A stretch of DNA of 47,782 bases, from the NCBI GenBank assembly GCA_934446095.1, contig CAKSDR010000007.1, positions 1 through 47,782 on the forward strand, written 5' to 3'. The notes beneath the pieces are model-generated. The model searched no databases. It saw nothing but the letters and a program-made list of their open reading frames with translations, and was not told the DNA's origin. Positions 6,881 to 15,750 of this stretch are shown piece after piece. The DNA comes from an uncultured Eubacteriales bacterium (GTDB lineage Bacteria; Bacillota; Clostridia; Oscillospirales; CAG-382). Each line of letters begins with the position of its first letter. Position 1 is the first letter of the stretch. The position numbers and the translations under genes were made by a program.

Positions 6881-9280
6881 TTAAAGAATTTTTATTGCCG
6901 CGCACGACATATCGTCTTCTCTTATATTCATTTTACCCGCTTTATTTATTATTCTGTTTGCAAGTCTTGCCGGATTGTCCTCATTTTCAAAAGCAAGCAT
7001 TTCACAAAGCCATGCATTTTCATCAAACGTTTGTATGATTCCGTCGGAAAGCATTAAAATCATGTCCCCCGACTGAAGAGAAAACCGCGTATTTTCTGCC
7101 GAAAAACCCTGAATTATTCCTGCCGGAGGCGTTGACGAGGCGATTTTATAAAGTTTTGTACTTCTTACGATATATGCGGGAGCAGCACCTGCTTTAATAA
7201 AAGAAGCTTCTCCCGTAAGAAGATCTATTTCAAGAAGGTCAACCGTTGCAAAACACTCGTCGTTTTTTGAGAGCAAAAGATTATTCAAAAGTTCGAGCGT
7301 TACCGCCTTATGAGTGCCCGTTGTAAGCAGTTTTTCAATGAAAACCGATGTCAGTCTTGAAGTAAGCGCCGCCTGCCGTCCGCTTCCCATTCCGTCGGAT
7401 ATTAACGCGTAAAAATAATCTTCGTCATTTTCAAAAAACGTGACGCTGTCCCCATTCACCTCGTTCATTCCCTTGGCGCGTGCAGACTGGGAATACTCAA
7501 GCCTTATTTTTCTTTTCCTTGACAGTATCATTGTAAATCCGCCGGGATCGTTTATAAATTCAGGTTCAGACAATAATATCCCGCATTTTTCGGACATGTA
7601 TTTTGACAATTGTCCCGAAGTAAATTTTATGCTTTCCGGAAGTATATTATATACTTCAATTCTTTTATTTCTTTTTCCGAAAGCGCACAAACCCGAATAT
7701 TTTATGTCTATTTCCCTAAGCGCGCTGTCCGCCGCTTTTGTAAGTTCCCGGTCTTTCTCCATGTCTTTTTTTGATTTTTGAGATGTATACTTTATTATTC
7801 TTGCCATAGCACTGTACTCCGATGCAAGTATTTCAGTTTTGTTGTTCTTGAAATTTTCACTGATCATTTCGCAGTATAAAGAATTTACCTGTTCGACAAT
7901 AGAATCTATTTTCACGCAGCCATTTGAAAAATTATCCGGCAAATCGCTTTTCTTAACGCCGCCCGATATCAGTTTATTATAAATTATTTCATCGGTAAAA
8001 TTTTTTTCAAATATTTTTTTCCTGTAACACATCTGCTGCATAGAACATTTTCCGCAGCATTGTCTGCACACATTTTCTATCATTCTTTCGATTTCGTTTT
8101 TTTCAGGGTACTTTAATCTTTCGGAAACTTTGAAAAAAATATCGGATAAATTTGAAAATGCCCCCGACAGTTCTTCAAGATCCCTGTTCAGATCGTTTTT
8201 GCATGAATATTTATAATACGCGTCGTTATAAAAACCGAAACTTAAAATTCTCTGAGGCACAAATTTATTTAATGGTATATATATCATTGACGCTGCAATA
8301 AGATCAGAAACAATGTCCTTTACGGGATCAAGCCCTGCAATATATACCGTAACCGCAAGCCCTGTTATGTTAAACAATGCGACAGGTATTGCAATTCCCC
8401 TTTTCCTGAATATTCCGGCTGCCATACCCGAAAGTCCGAGCAGCGGTGCGAATATCAATAAGTTTCCGCATGCAATACCGCAGAGAAGACCGGCACCCGC
8501 CCCGTAAAGCGGACCGTATGACTGAGCAAAAAACAATACCGTAACCGCAGATATTATGAAAGATACCGAATATGTTCCTATTAAAACATTGCTCTGGGAA
8601 TATATTATTAAAAATATGGCGGCGCATACGGAAATTTCATAATATGTTCTCATGTCTTCGTCTTTGGAATTTTTATTCTTTATATTAAGTCCGCACAAAA
8701 GTCCGGTTATGATTACACATGACACAATGAACAGCAGCGATGTAATTCCCCTGTTAATCGCATCCGCGGCGGACGGCTTGTCCGATGGAAAAACACCGGT
8801 TGCAAGGAAATTTGCAACTCCGAAAAAAGATGAAAAAATGAGCGCGGATATTATTTTTCTCTTTGTTTTTTCATCATATCGCCAGTTTGTTAAAAAACCC
8901 CTTGCCGTAAGTATTAAAATATTAAACGCAAGATATGCCGCCGAAAGCGAAGAATACCCAAAGCAGGAAAGGCACGCCCCTATACATACAAAAAACGAAT
9001 TTCTTCCGGAGGCGCACAGATACGCGCATGCTGCCGGATGTATCCCCATCGGAATCGTTATTGTGCCGAACAGGTATGAGAAAAAAACAGTAAGTATCGC
9101 CTTTACTGCAGTAATTAAAAAAAGAACCGCCCTCGTTTTTCTTTCTCTGCCGCCCAAAACTTTGGTTTTGTAATTTTCCTGCGGGTGATATTGAAATACG
9201 CTTCCAAAAAATTTATACAATCCCTTGTTTCTTATTGCAAATATTTTTTCTTCCCGCGCCTTTTCCCATATTTTTTGCAT
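6881..9280 (-). CDS. spoIIE: Stage II sporulation protein E (SpoIIE), serine phosphatase
   Basis: About 799 residues, close to the usual 800-830. SpoIIE sits at the polar division septum and dephosphorylates the anti-anti-sigma factor SpoIIAA, releasing sigma-F in the forespore. The N-terminal 330 residues contain roughly ten hydrophobic segments. A central FtsZ-interacting/regulatory region has a Cys-rich stretch (NVCRQCCGKCSMQQMC near residue 420). The C-terminal PP2C-type domain shows ALISDGMGSGRQAALTSRL near residue 625 and MILMLSDGI near 755, the metal-binding aspartates. I prefer the ATG at 9280 (MQKIWEK), which has AGAGGA upstream; in-frame ATGs at 9289 and 9298 are less well placed. 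It lies alone behind a Spo0A-type promoter. Confidence 0.95.
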   Translation of the reverse strand: MQKIWEKAREEKIFAIRNKGLYKFFGSVFQYHPQENYKTKVLGGRERKTRAVLFLITAVKAILTVFFSYLFGTITIPMGIHPAACAYLCASGRNSFFVCIGACLSCFGYSSLSAAYLAFNILILTARGFLTNWRYDEKTKRKIISALIFSSFFGVANFLATGVFPSDKPSAADAINRGITSLLFIVSCVIITGLLCGLNIKNKNSKDEDMRTYYEISVCAAIFLIIYSQSNVLIGTYSVSFIISAVTVLFFAQSYGPLYGAGAGLLCGIACGNLLIFAPLLGLSGMAAGIFRKRGIAIPVALFNITGLAVTVYIAGLDPVKDIVSDLIAASMIYIPLNKFVPQRILSFGFYNDAYYKYSCKNDLNRDLEELSGAFSNLSDIFFKVSERLKYPEKNEIERMIENVCRQCCGKCSMQQMCYRKKIFEKNFTDEIIYNKLISGGVKKSDLPDNFSNGCVKIDSIVEQVNSLYCEMISENFKNNKTEILASEYSAMARIIKYTSQKSKKDMEKDRELTKAADSALREIDIKYSGLCAFGKRNKRIEVYNILPESIKFTSGQLSKYMSEKCGILLSEPEFINDPGGFTMILSRKRKIRLEYSQSARAKGMNEVNGDSVTFFENDEDYFYALISDGMGSGRQAALTSRLTSVFIEKLLTTGTHKAVTLELLNNLLLSKNDECFATVDLLEIDLLTGEASFIKAGAAPAYIVRSTKLYKIASSTPPAGIIQGFSAENTRFSLQSGDMILMLSDGIIQTFDENAWLCEMLAFENEDNPARLANRIINKAGKMNIREDDMSCAAIKIL

Positions 9281-9344
9281 ATATAACATTCCTCTCATAA
9301 ATGATATGTGGTATGTTTTGCCATTTATGGTTATTTATGTTATT

Positions 9345-9378
9345 ATTTTACTACAGGAAACGTAATTTTTTTGTCGAA
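9345..9378 (-). promoter_or_regulatory. Spo0A-type spoIIE promoter with 0A box and 21-bp spacer
   Basis: On the minus strand TCGACA (9372-9377) and TAAAAT (9345-9350) are separated by 21 bp. The plus-strand octamer TTGTCGAA (9371-9378), a perfect Spo0A binding box, overlaps the -35. In Bacillus subtilis the Spo0A-activated spoIIG and spoIIE promoters are known for sigma-A elements with such over-long spacing and a 0A box over the -35. Predicted transcription start is near 9338. Confidence 0.65.
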
Positions 9379-9413
9379 GTATGATATTACCGTAATTTTT
9401 TTAAAAAGAACAA

Positions 9414-9450
9414 AAAAAACAGTTTGTGCACATGCACAAACTGTTTTTAT
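9414..9450 (-). terminator. Terminator of rpsU (bidirectional hairpin)
   Basis: CAGTTTGTGCA (9420-9430) pairs with TGCACAAACTG (9433-9443); the innermost pairs must open to form the loop. An A-run on the left gives a U-run on minus-strand transcripts, and a T-run follows on the right. It lies 66 nt past the rpsU stop codon. Confidence 0.85.
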
Positions 9451-9515
9451 TAACTGATTTTCAGCATAAAATCCAAGCAATACTTATCAAAAGATAAAAT
9501 CTATCTTTCAATCGA

Positions 9516-9692
9516 TTATTTATATTTACGCTTGCGAGCAGCCTCGGATTTTTTCTTCCTTTTCACGCTCGGTTTTTCATAATGTTCTCTTTTACGAAGT
9601 TCTGTAAGTACTCCGCTTCTTGCACACTGTCTTTTAAATCTGCGAAGTGCGCTGTCAAGACTTTCATTATCCTTAATCTTTACTTCTGCCAT
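9516..9692 (-). CDS. rpsU: 30S ribosomal protein S21
   Basis: This 58-residue basic protein is S21, a late-assembling component of the small ribosomal subunit near the 3' end of 16S rRNA. Visible family features are ESLDSALRRFKRQCARSG, LTELRKREHYEKPS and a Lys/Arg-rich tail (KRKKKSEAARKRKYK). The length matches the usual 57-60 residues. The start ATG at 9692 follows a very strong purine-rich site, GGAGGGAGGG. It has its own perfect consensus promoter in the 137-bp gap behind leuS and a strong terminator, so it is expressed as a separate short transcript. Confidence 0.96.
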   Translation of the reverse strand: MAEVKIKDNESLDSALRRFKRQCARSGVLTELRKREHYEKPSVKRKKKSEAARKRKYK

Positions 9693-9743
9693 TGTTTTCC
9701 CTCCCTCCGCGTGGGCAAAGAGATAATTTCCATACTATCTAGT

Positions 9744-9772
9744 ATTATATATCATAAAACAAGTAATGTCAA
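9744..9772 (-). promoter_or_regulatory. Perfect sigma-A promoter of rpsU
   Basis: On the minus strand TTGACA (9767-9772) and TATAAT (9744-9749) are exactly 17 bp apart. Transcription would begin near 9737, about 45 nt before the rpsU start. Confidence 0.8.
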
Positions 9773-9829
9773 TAACTTTTTAAAATTTATTTTTTTAAAA
9801 AGTTTTTATTTTTTTAATTATCGTGCAAA

Positions 9830-12241
9830 TTACTTTACAACAATATTAATAAGTTTTCCGGGAACGAAAATTTCCTTCACTATTTCTTTTCCGCAAATAA
9901 ATTTTGCAACGTTGCTTTCTTCCTTTGCCGCCTTCAGTGCCTCTTCCTTGCCGCATCCTGCGTCAAGAACGACTTTGCCGCGGCATTTTCCGCATACCTG
10001 AACAACATATTCCGCCGTGCTGTCTTTTGTTTTTTCTTCGTCGTATTCAGGCCACTTGCTAAGAGAACAAAATCCGTCCTTATGCAAAAATTCATGCCAT
10101 ACTTCTTCGGTAATATGCGGTGCGAAAGGATTTAAAATTTTTGTAAAAATTTCAAGTTCGTCAAGCGTCAGTGTTTTCTGTTCATATATATCATTAAGAA
10201 GGCTCATCATTGCAGCAATAGCGGTATTGTGCTTCAGCGCATCAATATCGTTTGTAACCTTTTTAACGGTTTTATGAAAGGCGGATTCAAGTTCCTTTGT
10301 ATATCCGTGTCCTTTTGCCATATCGCAAAGAGCCGCATATCTTTCAAGAAATCTTTTGCATCCCTTTATGCTCTTCGGCGACCAGGGCGCTGCCTTTTCA
10401 AAATCGCCTATAAACATTTCATAAAGACGCATTGTGTCGGCGCCGTACTCATTGACAATATCATCGGGATTTACGACGTTGCCTCTTGATTTTGACATTT
10501 TTTCGCCGTTTTCTCCAAGTATCATACCGTGAGAAGTTCTTTTCGCATAAGGTTCGGAACACCCGAGAACCTTTATATCATATAAGAATTTTGACCAAAA
10601 TCTCGAATAAAGCAAATGGAGAGTCGTATGTTCCATACCGCCGTTGTACCAGTCAACCGGCATCCAGTAATCAAGAGCCTCTTTTGAAGCAATTTCCTTG
10701 TCGTTATGCGGATCGCAGTAACGCAGAAAATACCACGAAGATCCTGCCCACTGAGGCATGGTATCGGTTTCTCTCTGCGCATTGCCTCCGCATTTCGGGC
10801 ATTTGCAGTTTACCCAATCGGTAAGTTTTGCAAGCGGGCTCTCGCCGTTCTCTCCGGGTTCAAAATTTTCGGTATCGGGAAGTTCAAGCGGCAGTTCTTC
10901 TTCCGGCACTGCAACCCATCCGCATTTTTCACAGTTCACAATCGGTATCGGTTCGCCCCAATATCTTTGGCGTGAAAATACCCAATCGCGAAGTTTATAG
11001 TTTACTTTTCTGTTTCCTATTTTATTTTCTTCAAGCCATGACGTGATTTTTTCTTTCGCTTCGCTCACTTCAAGTCCGTCTAAAAATCCTGAATTTATAA
11101 GTTTTCCGGAAGAAACATCGGTAAATGCTTCTTTTTCTATATCTCCGCCGCCCACAACTTCTATCATAGGTATATTGAATTTTTTAGCAAATTCCCAGTC
11201 GCGGGTATCGTGCGCAGGTACCGCCATAATAGCGCCTGTTCCGTAAGTTATAAGAACATAATCCGAAATAAATATCGGTATTTCTTTGCCGTTTACGGGA
11301 TTTACCGCAAGTACTCCTTCAAGTTTTACGCCGGTTTTTTCTTTCATATCGGCAAGTTCGCTTCTCTCAAAGTCGCTTTTTTTCGCCGCCTCAAGTTTAT
11401 AAGCGTCGACCTCGTCAATATTCTTTATATTTTCCCTCCACTTTTCAAGAATAGGATGTTCCGGAGAAATAACCATGTATGTAACTCCGAAAAGAGTGTC
11501 GGGTCTTGTCGTGTAAACTTTCAGTTTATCCCCGAGAGTCGTTTCAAAATCAACTTCTGCTCCGACAGATCTGCCTATCCAGTTTTTCTGCTGGATTTTT
11601 ACTCTCTCGATATAATCCACATTATCGAGATCATCTATAAGCCGCTGTGCGTATTGTGTTATTTTAAGCATCCACTGACTTTTTTCGCGGCGTATAACTT
11701 CGCTGCCGCATCTTTCGCACACGCCTTCAACCACTTCTTCGTTTGCGAGCACGCACTTGCACGAAGTACACCAGTTAACGGCCATTTTCTTCTTATATGC
11801 AAGACCGTTTTTGAAAAGCTGCAAAAAGATCCACTGAGTCCACTTATAATAATTTTTATCGGTCGTATTGATTTCTCTTGACCAGTCAAAAGAAAGCCCG
11901 AGCGACTTTAATTGGCTTCTGAATCTGTTAACATTTTTTTCTGTTACAATCTTCGGGTGAATCTTGTTTTTTATCGCAAAATTTTCCGTAGGAAGTCCGA
12001 ATGCGTCCCAACCCATAGGATATAAAACGTTATACCCCAGCATGCGTTTTTTTCTTGCAATGATATCAAGCGCCGTATATGAACGCGGGTGGCCTACATG
12101 GAGTCCTTGTCCTGACGGGTACGGAAATTCAACCAAGGCATAATATTTGGGAAGAGAATAATCGTTTTTTGCGTGAAACGCCCCCTGTTTTTCCCATTCG
12201 TCCTGCCACTTTTTTTCGATATTTTTAAAGTCATGTTTCAT
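9830..12241 (-). CDS. leuS: Leucyl-tRNA synthetase
   Basis: An 803-residue class I aminoacyl-tRNA synthetase that charges tRNA-Leu. The HIGH signature appears as HVGH at residues 48-51 and KMSKS near residue 580. A zinc-binding CTSC...CERC cluster follows near residue 160, and the CP1 editing domain is present (TGAIMAVPAHDTRDWEFAKKF), which removes mischarged amino acids. The C-terminal anticodon-binding and tail domains complete the normal bacterial length. No T-box leader is visible: the gene is 38 bp behind rsfS in the same direction and is probably read through from the upstream genes. Confidence 0.97.
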   Translation of the reverse strand: MKHDFKNIEKKWQDEWEKQGAFHAKNDYSLPKYYALVEFPYPSGQGLHVGHPRSYTALDIIARKKRMLGYNVLYPMGWDAFGLPTENFAIKNKIHPKIVTEKNVNRFRSQLKSLGLSFDWSREINTTDKNYYKWTQWIFLQLFKNGLAYKKKMAVNWCTSCKCVLANEEVVEGVCERCGSEVIRREKSQWMLKITQYAQRLIDDLDNVDYIERVKIQQKNWIGRSVGAEVDFETTLGDKLKVYTTRPDTLFGVTYMVISPEHPILEKWRENIKNIDEVDAYKLEAAKKSDFERSELADMKEKTGVKLEGVLAVNPVNGKEIPIFISDYVLITYGTGAIMAVPAHDTRDWEFAKKFNIPMIEVVGGGDIEKEAFTDVSSGKLINSGFLDGLEVSEAKEKITSWLEENKIGNRKVNYKLRDWVFSRQRYWGEPIPIVNCEKCGWVAVPEEELPLELPDTENFEPGENGESPLAKLTDWVNCKCPKCGGNAQRETDTMPQWAGSSWYFLRYCDPHNDKEIASKEALDYWMPVDWYNGGMEHTTLHLLYSRFWSKFLYDIKVLGCSEPYAKRTSHGMILGENGEKMSKSRGNVVNPDDIVNEYGADTMRLYEMFIGDFEKAAPWSPKSIKGCKRFLERYAALCDMAKGHGYTKELESAFHKTVKKVTNDIDALKHNTAIAAMMSLLNDIYEQKTLTLDELEIFTKILNPFAPHITEEVWHEFLHKDGFCSLSKWPEYDEEKTKDSTAEYVVQVCGKCRGKVVLDAGCGKEEALKAAKEESNVAKFICGKEIVKEIFVPGKLINIVVK

Positions 12242-12279
12242 TTATTTATATTCCCCTTAAATATTAATTATCAGAAATT

Positions 12280-12669
12280 TCAGTTTTCTTTCGGTGTAAA
12301 TTCAACTTCCGTTCCTTCCGACCATAATTTTTCAAGTTTATAAAAATCTCTTGAATCTTTTCCGAAAATGTGGACAATTACACTGTCAAAATCAATCAGC
12401 ACCCAACTTCCGTCGCCTCTTCCCTCAACTCTTGACGGAGAAATATTTTCAAGTCCCAGTTTATATTCCACCTCATCGGCAAGGGAATTTACCTGTGTTC
12501 TTGAAGAACCTCCCGCAATTACGAAATAATCGGCAATTATTGTTTTTTCATGCACGCATATGATTTTTATGTCCTGCGCCTTTTTCAAGTCAAGAATCTC
12601 CGCAATCTTTAAAGCGAGATCTTTTGCGTCTTTTTTCTGAAGTTCGCTTACATTCTTTTTTTCTTCCAT
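12280..12669 (-). CDS. rsfS: Ribosomal silencing factor RsfS (Iojap/YbeB family)
   Basis: The 129-residue protein binds L14 on the 50S subunit and prevents subunit joining when nutrients are scarce. Family motifs are AEILDLKKAQDIKIICV, TIIADYFVIAGGSSRTQVNSLADEVEYKL, EGRGDGSWVLIDFDSVIVHIF and RDFYKLEKLWSEG. It carries a short Lys-rich N-terminal extension relative to the 105-118 residue norm. It lies between the LCP gene (19 bp) and leuS (38 bp), and the nadD-yqeK / LCP / rsfS order is common in Firmicutes. Confidence 0.95.
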   Translation of the reverse strand: MEEKKNVSELQKKDAKDLALKIAEILDLKKAQDIKIICVHEKTIIADYFVIAGGSSRTQVNSLADEVEYKLGLENISPSRVEGRGDGSWVLIDFDSVIVHIFGKDSRDFYKLEKLWSEGTEVEFTPKEN

Positions 12670-12688
12670 ATTTTTTACCTTTCGTTAT

Positions 12689-14158
12689 TTATTCCCAGTC
12701 CTGCGGCATATCTTTTTCATCCTCTGAAATATCATCGCTCTTGTCCGGAACAACAGTGATCTCTTCGCCGGTACCGTTGCCGTCGGGCTCGCTCTCGGCA
12801 GGATCGCCCGCTTGCGTGTTCTCATTGTCTGCAGGAACATTTACTGTTTCTTCTTTTTGAATGTTGTCCGGCTCGGTCTTTTCTTCAACCGGAGGTTTGG
12901 AAGGCTTATTCGTACTTCCATGGTTCTTTACAAAATCAAGCGAGATTTTATTGTCTTCAATATCCGTTGCAGTCACTGTATTTGCTTTTGCGTCATCCGA
13001 AGGACTTACAAGTTCCTTTACCTTAACAGCGCTTTCGGGTATGTCAACATTCATAACGTTAAAATACTGATTTACGGTTTCAAGGCTTGCTTTTTTATAA
13101 ATTGAATAGTAAGAAACTCCGTTGGAATTGTGAGGTGCGCCCGGCAAAGTCATCATTGATATGTCGGAAGTTTTAACCGATAGTGCGGACACCGCAAAAT
13201 ATGTTGCGTCTTTCATCGAAATATCGGTATCAAGATAATTGTTAACGGTTTTTATAAGAGAGGGGATTTTTGTCACCGTTTCCATCTTTAAAACCTTTTT
13301 TATAAATGCGCTCATAAATATCTTCTGCGCATCTATTCTTGCAATGTCGGCCTGCACATAGCCGTACCTGAATCTTACAAAACCTTCCGCCGCTTCGCCG
13401 TCAAGATGCTGATTTCCGGCTTTCAGGTTTATATTAAGGCCCTGAACGGGGTCTGAGTACTTCATGTCATGCTGAATATATACGTCTACCCCTCCTATGG
13501 CATTTACAACATCTACAAACCCTTTTGTATCTATCATAACATAGTAGTCGGTTATAATCCCGAGCGTTTGTTTTATAAGTTTCTGAAGTTCGGCAACACC
13601 GTATTTCTGCGCAAGATCATCTTTTTTAAGTTTATCGTTTGCAAAATCGCTCAGTGTATTTTTGTCGATTTCAAGTTTTGATTCTTCCGCAAGGGTTTTT
13701 ATTTTTTTGCTGTCGGCGCCCTTTGCCTTTTTGTATAATGAACTGAGTTCCTTCGACGCATTGTTATAGCCGGCAGAATATACAGAATTTATTTTTCTGC
13801 CGTATCCTCCGTACTCAACATATGTGTCACGGGGAATCTGAAGTATTGAAACGTTGTTTTTCTTGGTGTCAAAAGATACCGCCATGATAACGTCCGTGTT
13901 CATTCCTACTTTATCTTTTCCTATAACAAGAAAATTATATACTTCGCTTTTTCTTTCTATTCCGTCCTTATTTGCAATTGCCGGTTCGTCGCCGGTTCCT
14001 TCTTTATTCTGTTCAAACAAGGAAATATCAGTTTGGGTTTTCGGAGCGCATGACTTAAATATAAGAATTGCCGCGCCTAAAATTAAAAGTATGCATCCTG
14101 CAATTATTGCCGCCTTTATTGCTATTTTTTTATTTTTTGACATTTTATTGTTTTTCAT
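12689..14158 (-). CDS. LytR-CpsA-Psr (LCP) family cell-wall glycopolymer ligase
   Basis: A 489-residue extracytoplasmic enzyme. LCP proteins transfer undecaprenyl-linked glycopolymers (teichoic acids, capsule) to peptidoglycan. A membrane anchor lies at about residues 11-30. The LCP core begins at YNFLVIGKDKVGMNTDVIMAVSFD and includes SILQIPRDTYVEYGGYGRKINSVYSAGY, DYYVMIDTKGFVDVVNAIGGVDVYI and AEGFVRFRYGYVQADIARIDAQKIFMSAF. Two oddities are visible. About 50 charged residues (KELSSLYKK through KKDDLAQKYG) are inserted between the KIN...AY motif and the next conserved helix. After the core comes a long acidic, Pro/Glu/Asp-rich tail of about 110 residues. It lies 1 bp from nadD-yqeK upstream and 19 bp from rsfS downstream. 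Confidence 0.92.
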   Translation of the reverse strand: MKNNKMSKNKKIAIKAAIIAGCILLILGAAILIFKSCAPKTQTDISLFEQNKEGTGDEPAIANKDGIERKSEVYNFLVIGKDKVGMNTDVIMAVSFDTKKNNVSILQIPRDTYVEYGGYGRKINSVYSAGYNNASKELSSLYKKAKGADSKKIKTLAEESKLEIDKNTLSDFANDKLKKDDLAQKYGVAELQKLIKQTLGIITDYYVMIDTKGFVDVVNAIGGVDVYIQHDMKYSDPVQGLNINLKAGNQHLDGEAAEGFVRFRYGYVQADIARIDAQKIFMSAFIKKVLKMETVTKIPSLIKTVNNYLDTDISMKDATYFAVSALSVKTSDISMMTLPGAPHNSNGVSYYSIYKKASLETVNQYFNVMNVDIPESAVKVKELVSPSDDAKANTVTATDIEDNKISLDFVKNHGSTNKPSKPPVEEKTEPDNIQKEETVNVPADNENTQAGDPAESEPDGNGTGEEITVVPDKSDDISEDEKDMPQDWE

Positions 14159-14159
14159 T

Positions 14160-15437
14160 TTATTTTTCCCCGATATTTTCCGATAAATAGTTTATTGATT
14201 CGTATAATTCACGGCTTATATTTTTGCCGCACTTTGTAAGATATTCGCGCGTTTCATAAAACGACTTCAAAAGGGTGCGGTCAAGAACTTCTCTTATTTT
14301 TGCATAATCATTACCGGTTTTTGAGATATTGTCATAAAAATACTCTCTCAGCGCACGGCAATTTTCATTTTTTCGTTTTTCCTCGATAAAATCTGCAAGA
14401 TATATTATTTTTTCAAACACATCCATATTTGCCTTTCCCGTCGTATGATAATATACGGCGCGGAAAACACGCTCGTTTATATTGTATTTTTCCCTTATTA
14501 TATAAGCCGCCGTTCTTGAATGATATACAGACGGAGAAACGATTTCTTCCATTGTATATTTTCTGAGTATTAAACGCTGCTCATTTTCCGAAAGAGGCTT
14601 TGTTATATCATGCAAAAGCGCCGCTGCGCTAATATCCGGAATATATTTTCCCGAAATTCCGTATGCCGGGAATATAATTTTGGCAAGTTTCTGCGCCTCC
14701 CTTTCGACGGAATATGTATGCTGCAGCCTGTCCCCTGAGATATAAGACGGCACATCGTTTCTTATTTTTTCAAGCGTATTTTCATCGGTTATTCTGTCGC
14801 AGGCTCTGTCTTTTGCATAAAGTTTGTTATTTATTATATACTCAGTTACACTTTCGGTCAAGTAATTTTTCGATTTTTCAATATTTTTGTCAAAAATATA
14901 CTGCCTTACCAAAGTACTTGAAATCTCGCACGGTTCAAAATCCAAAACTTCGATTTGCGCAGAATAGTTTTGCCTATACCGAGAGATTGTTTGTGAAAAC
15001 TTTTCTTCATTAAAAACCGTTCTTTTTGCAGTGACAAGCACGCATTTTGAAAACAGTTCTTTAAAATCGTGCCAGGTTTCAAAAGAGTAAAGCATATCGC
15101 TGCCGATATACATATATATTCTTGAAACTTTATGAATCTTTATAAGTTCGTTTACGGTATCAATTGAATAGGTTTTGCTGCCCCTTAAAATTTCCATGTC
15201 GGAATATACAATGTTATAGCAGTCAAACTCTTTGCCGGAAAAAGCAAGGCGTGCCATATTGAACCTGCAGTTGGGACTGTCAAACTCCGGAATTTCCTTG
15301 TGCGCCGGAATGTTTGACGGCATGATATACGCAAGATCGAGATTCATCTTTTTATAAAAATTTTTGAAGGCAAGAATGTGCCCTGTATGAGGCGGATTGA
15401 AAGTTCCTCCGAAAAGGCCTATCTTTTTTTCATTCAT
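14160..15437 (-). CDS. nadD: Fusion of nicotinate-nucleotide adenylyltransferase (NadD) and YqeK HD-domain phosphohydrolase
   Basis: A 425-residue two-domain protein. Residues 1-205 are NadD: GGTFNPPHTGH (10-20) is the nucleotidyltransferase signature and ISST near 172 the second one. This part adenylates nicotinate mononucleotide in NAD synthesis. Residues 225-425 are YqeK: His240 in LQHTYSVE, His276-Asp277 in ALLHDITK, and later SRTAAYI and RAVYYHTTG. Known YqeK proteins hydrolyse diadenosine tetraphosphate symmetrically. In many Firmicutes nadD and yqeK are adjacent separate genes; here they are one frame without a stop or shift. The gene is 7 bp behind yhbY, so the whole cluster is tightly packed. 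Confidence 0.95.
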   Translation of the reverse strand: MNEKKIGLFGGTFNPPHTGHILAFKNFYKKMNLDLAYIMPSNIPAHKEIPEFDSPNCRFNMARLAFSGKEFDCYNIVYSDMEILRGSKTYSIDTVNELIKIHKVSRIYMYIGSDMLYSFETWHDFKELFSKCVLVTAKRTVFNEEKFSQTISRYRQNYSAQIEVLDFEPCEISSTLVRQYIFDKNIEKSKNYLTESVTEYIINNKLYAKDRACDRITDENTLEKIRNDVPSYISGDRLQHTYSVEREAQKLAKIIFPAYGISGKYIPDISAAALLHDITKPLSENEQRLILRKYTMEEIVSPSVYHSRTAAYIIREKYNINERVFRAVYYHTTGKANMDVFEKIIYLADFIEEKRKNENCRALREYFYDNISKTGNDYAKIREVLDRTLLKSFYETREYLTKCGKNISRELYESINYLSENIGEK

Positions 15438-15444
15438 ATCAGTC

Positions 15445-15750
15445 TTACCTCGGAAGAGTTATATGCCTGTTTTCTTGTTTTTCGGCCTGTTTGTAAAAAA
15501 CGACCTTTCTACCTATTATTTGTACCGACTGCGCTCCTGTTTTTGCGCAAATCATTTCCGCCGCCTGTTTCGGCGTATATTCGCAGGTTTCAAGCAGTCT
15601 TATTTTTATAAGTTCACGCGCTTCAAGCGCTGAGATTATCTGAGTTATAAAGTTATCTCCTATGCCGTCTTTTCCTATCTGAAAAATAGTGTCTATTCCG
15701 TTCGCCATTCCCCTGAGATAGGCTCTGTCGGAACTTGTAAGCAATTTCAT
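15445..15750 (-). CDS. yhbY: YhbY-type CRM-domain RNA-binding protein
   Basis: The 101-residue protein is a single CRM domain, associated with the pre-50S ribosomal subunit in known bacteria. It starts LTSSDRAYLRGMANGIDTIFQIGKDGIG, where GKDG resembles the family's GxxG loop, and continues with LEARELIKIRLLE and GAQSVQIIGRKVVFYK, the usual closing strand. Its start overlaps the rdgB stop by 4 bp (ATGA), implying translational coupling, and it is followed by nadD-yqeK as in many Firmicutes. Confidence 0.95.
   Translation of the reverse strand: MKLLTSSDRAYLRGMANGIDTIFQIGKDGIGDNFITQIISALEARELIKIRLLETCEYTPKQAAEMICAKTGAQSVQIIGRKVVFYKQAEKQENRHITLPR

Noticed and set aside
9773..9829. AT-rich inverted repeat after leuS as its terminator
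   Set aside because: The stem is almost entirely A-T and on the minus strand is not followed by a T-run; it is better viewed as AT-rich promoter upstream sequence of rpsU.
12242..12279. T-box riboswitch in front of leuS
   Set aside because: The gap is only 38 bp and the gene is inside a minus-strand run behind rsfS; there is no room for a specifier stem or antiterminator.
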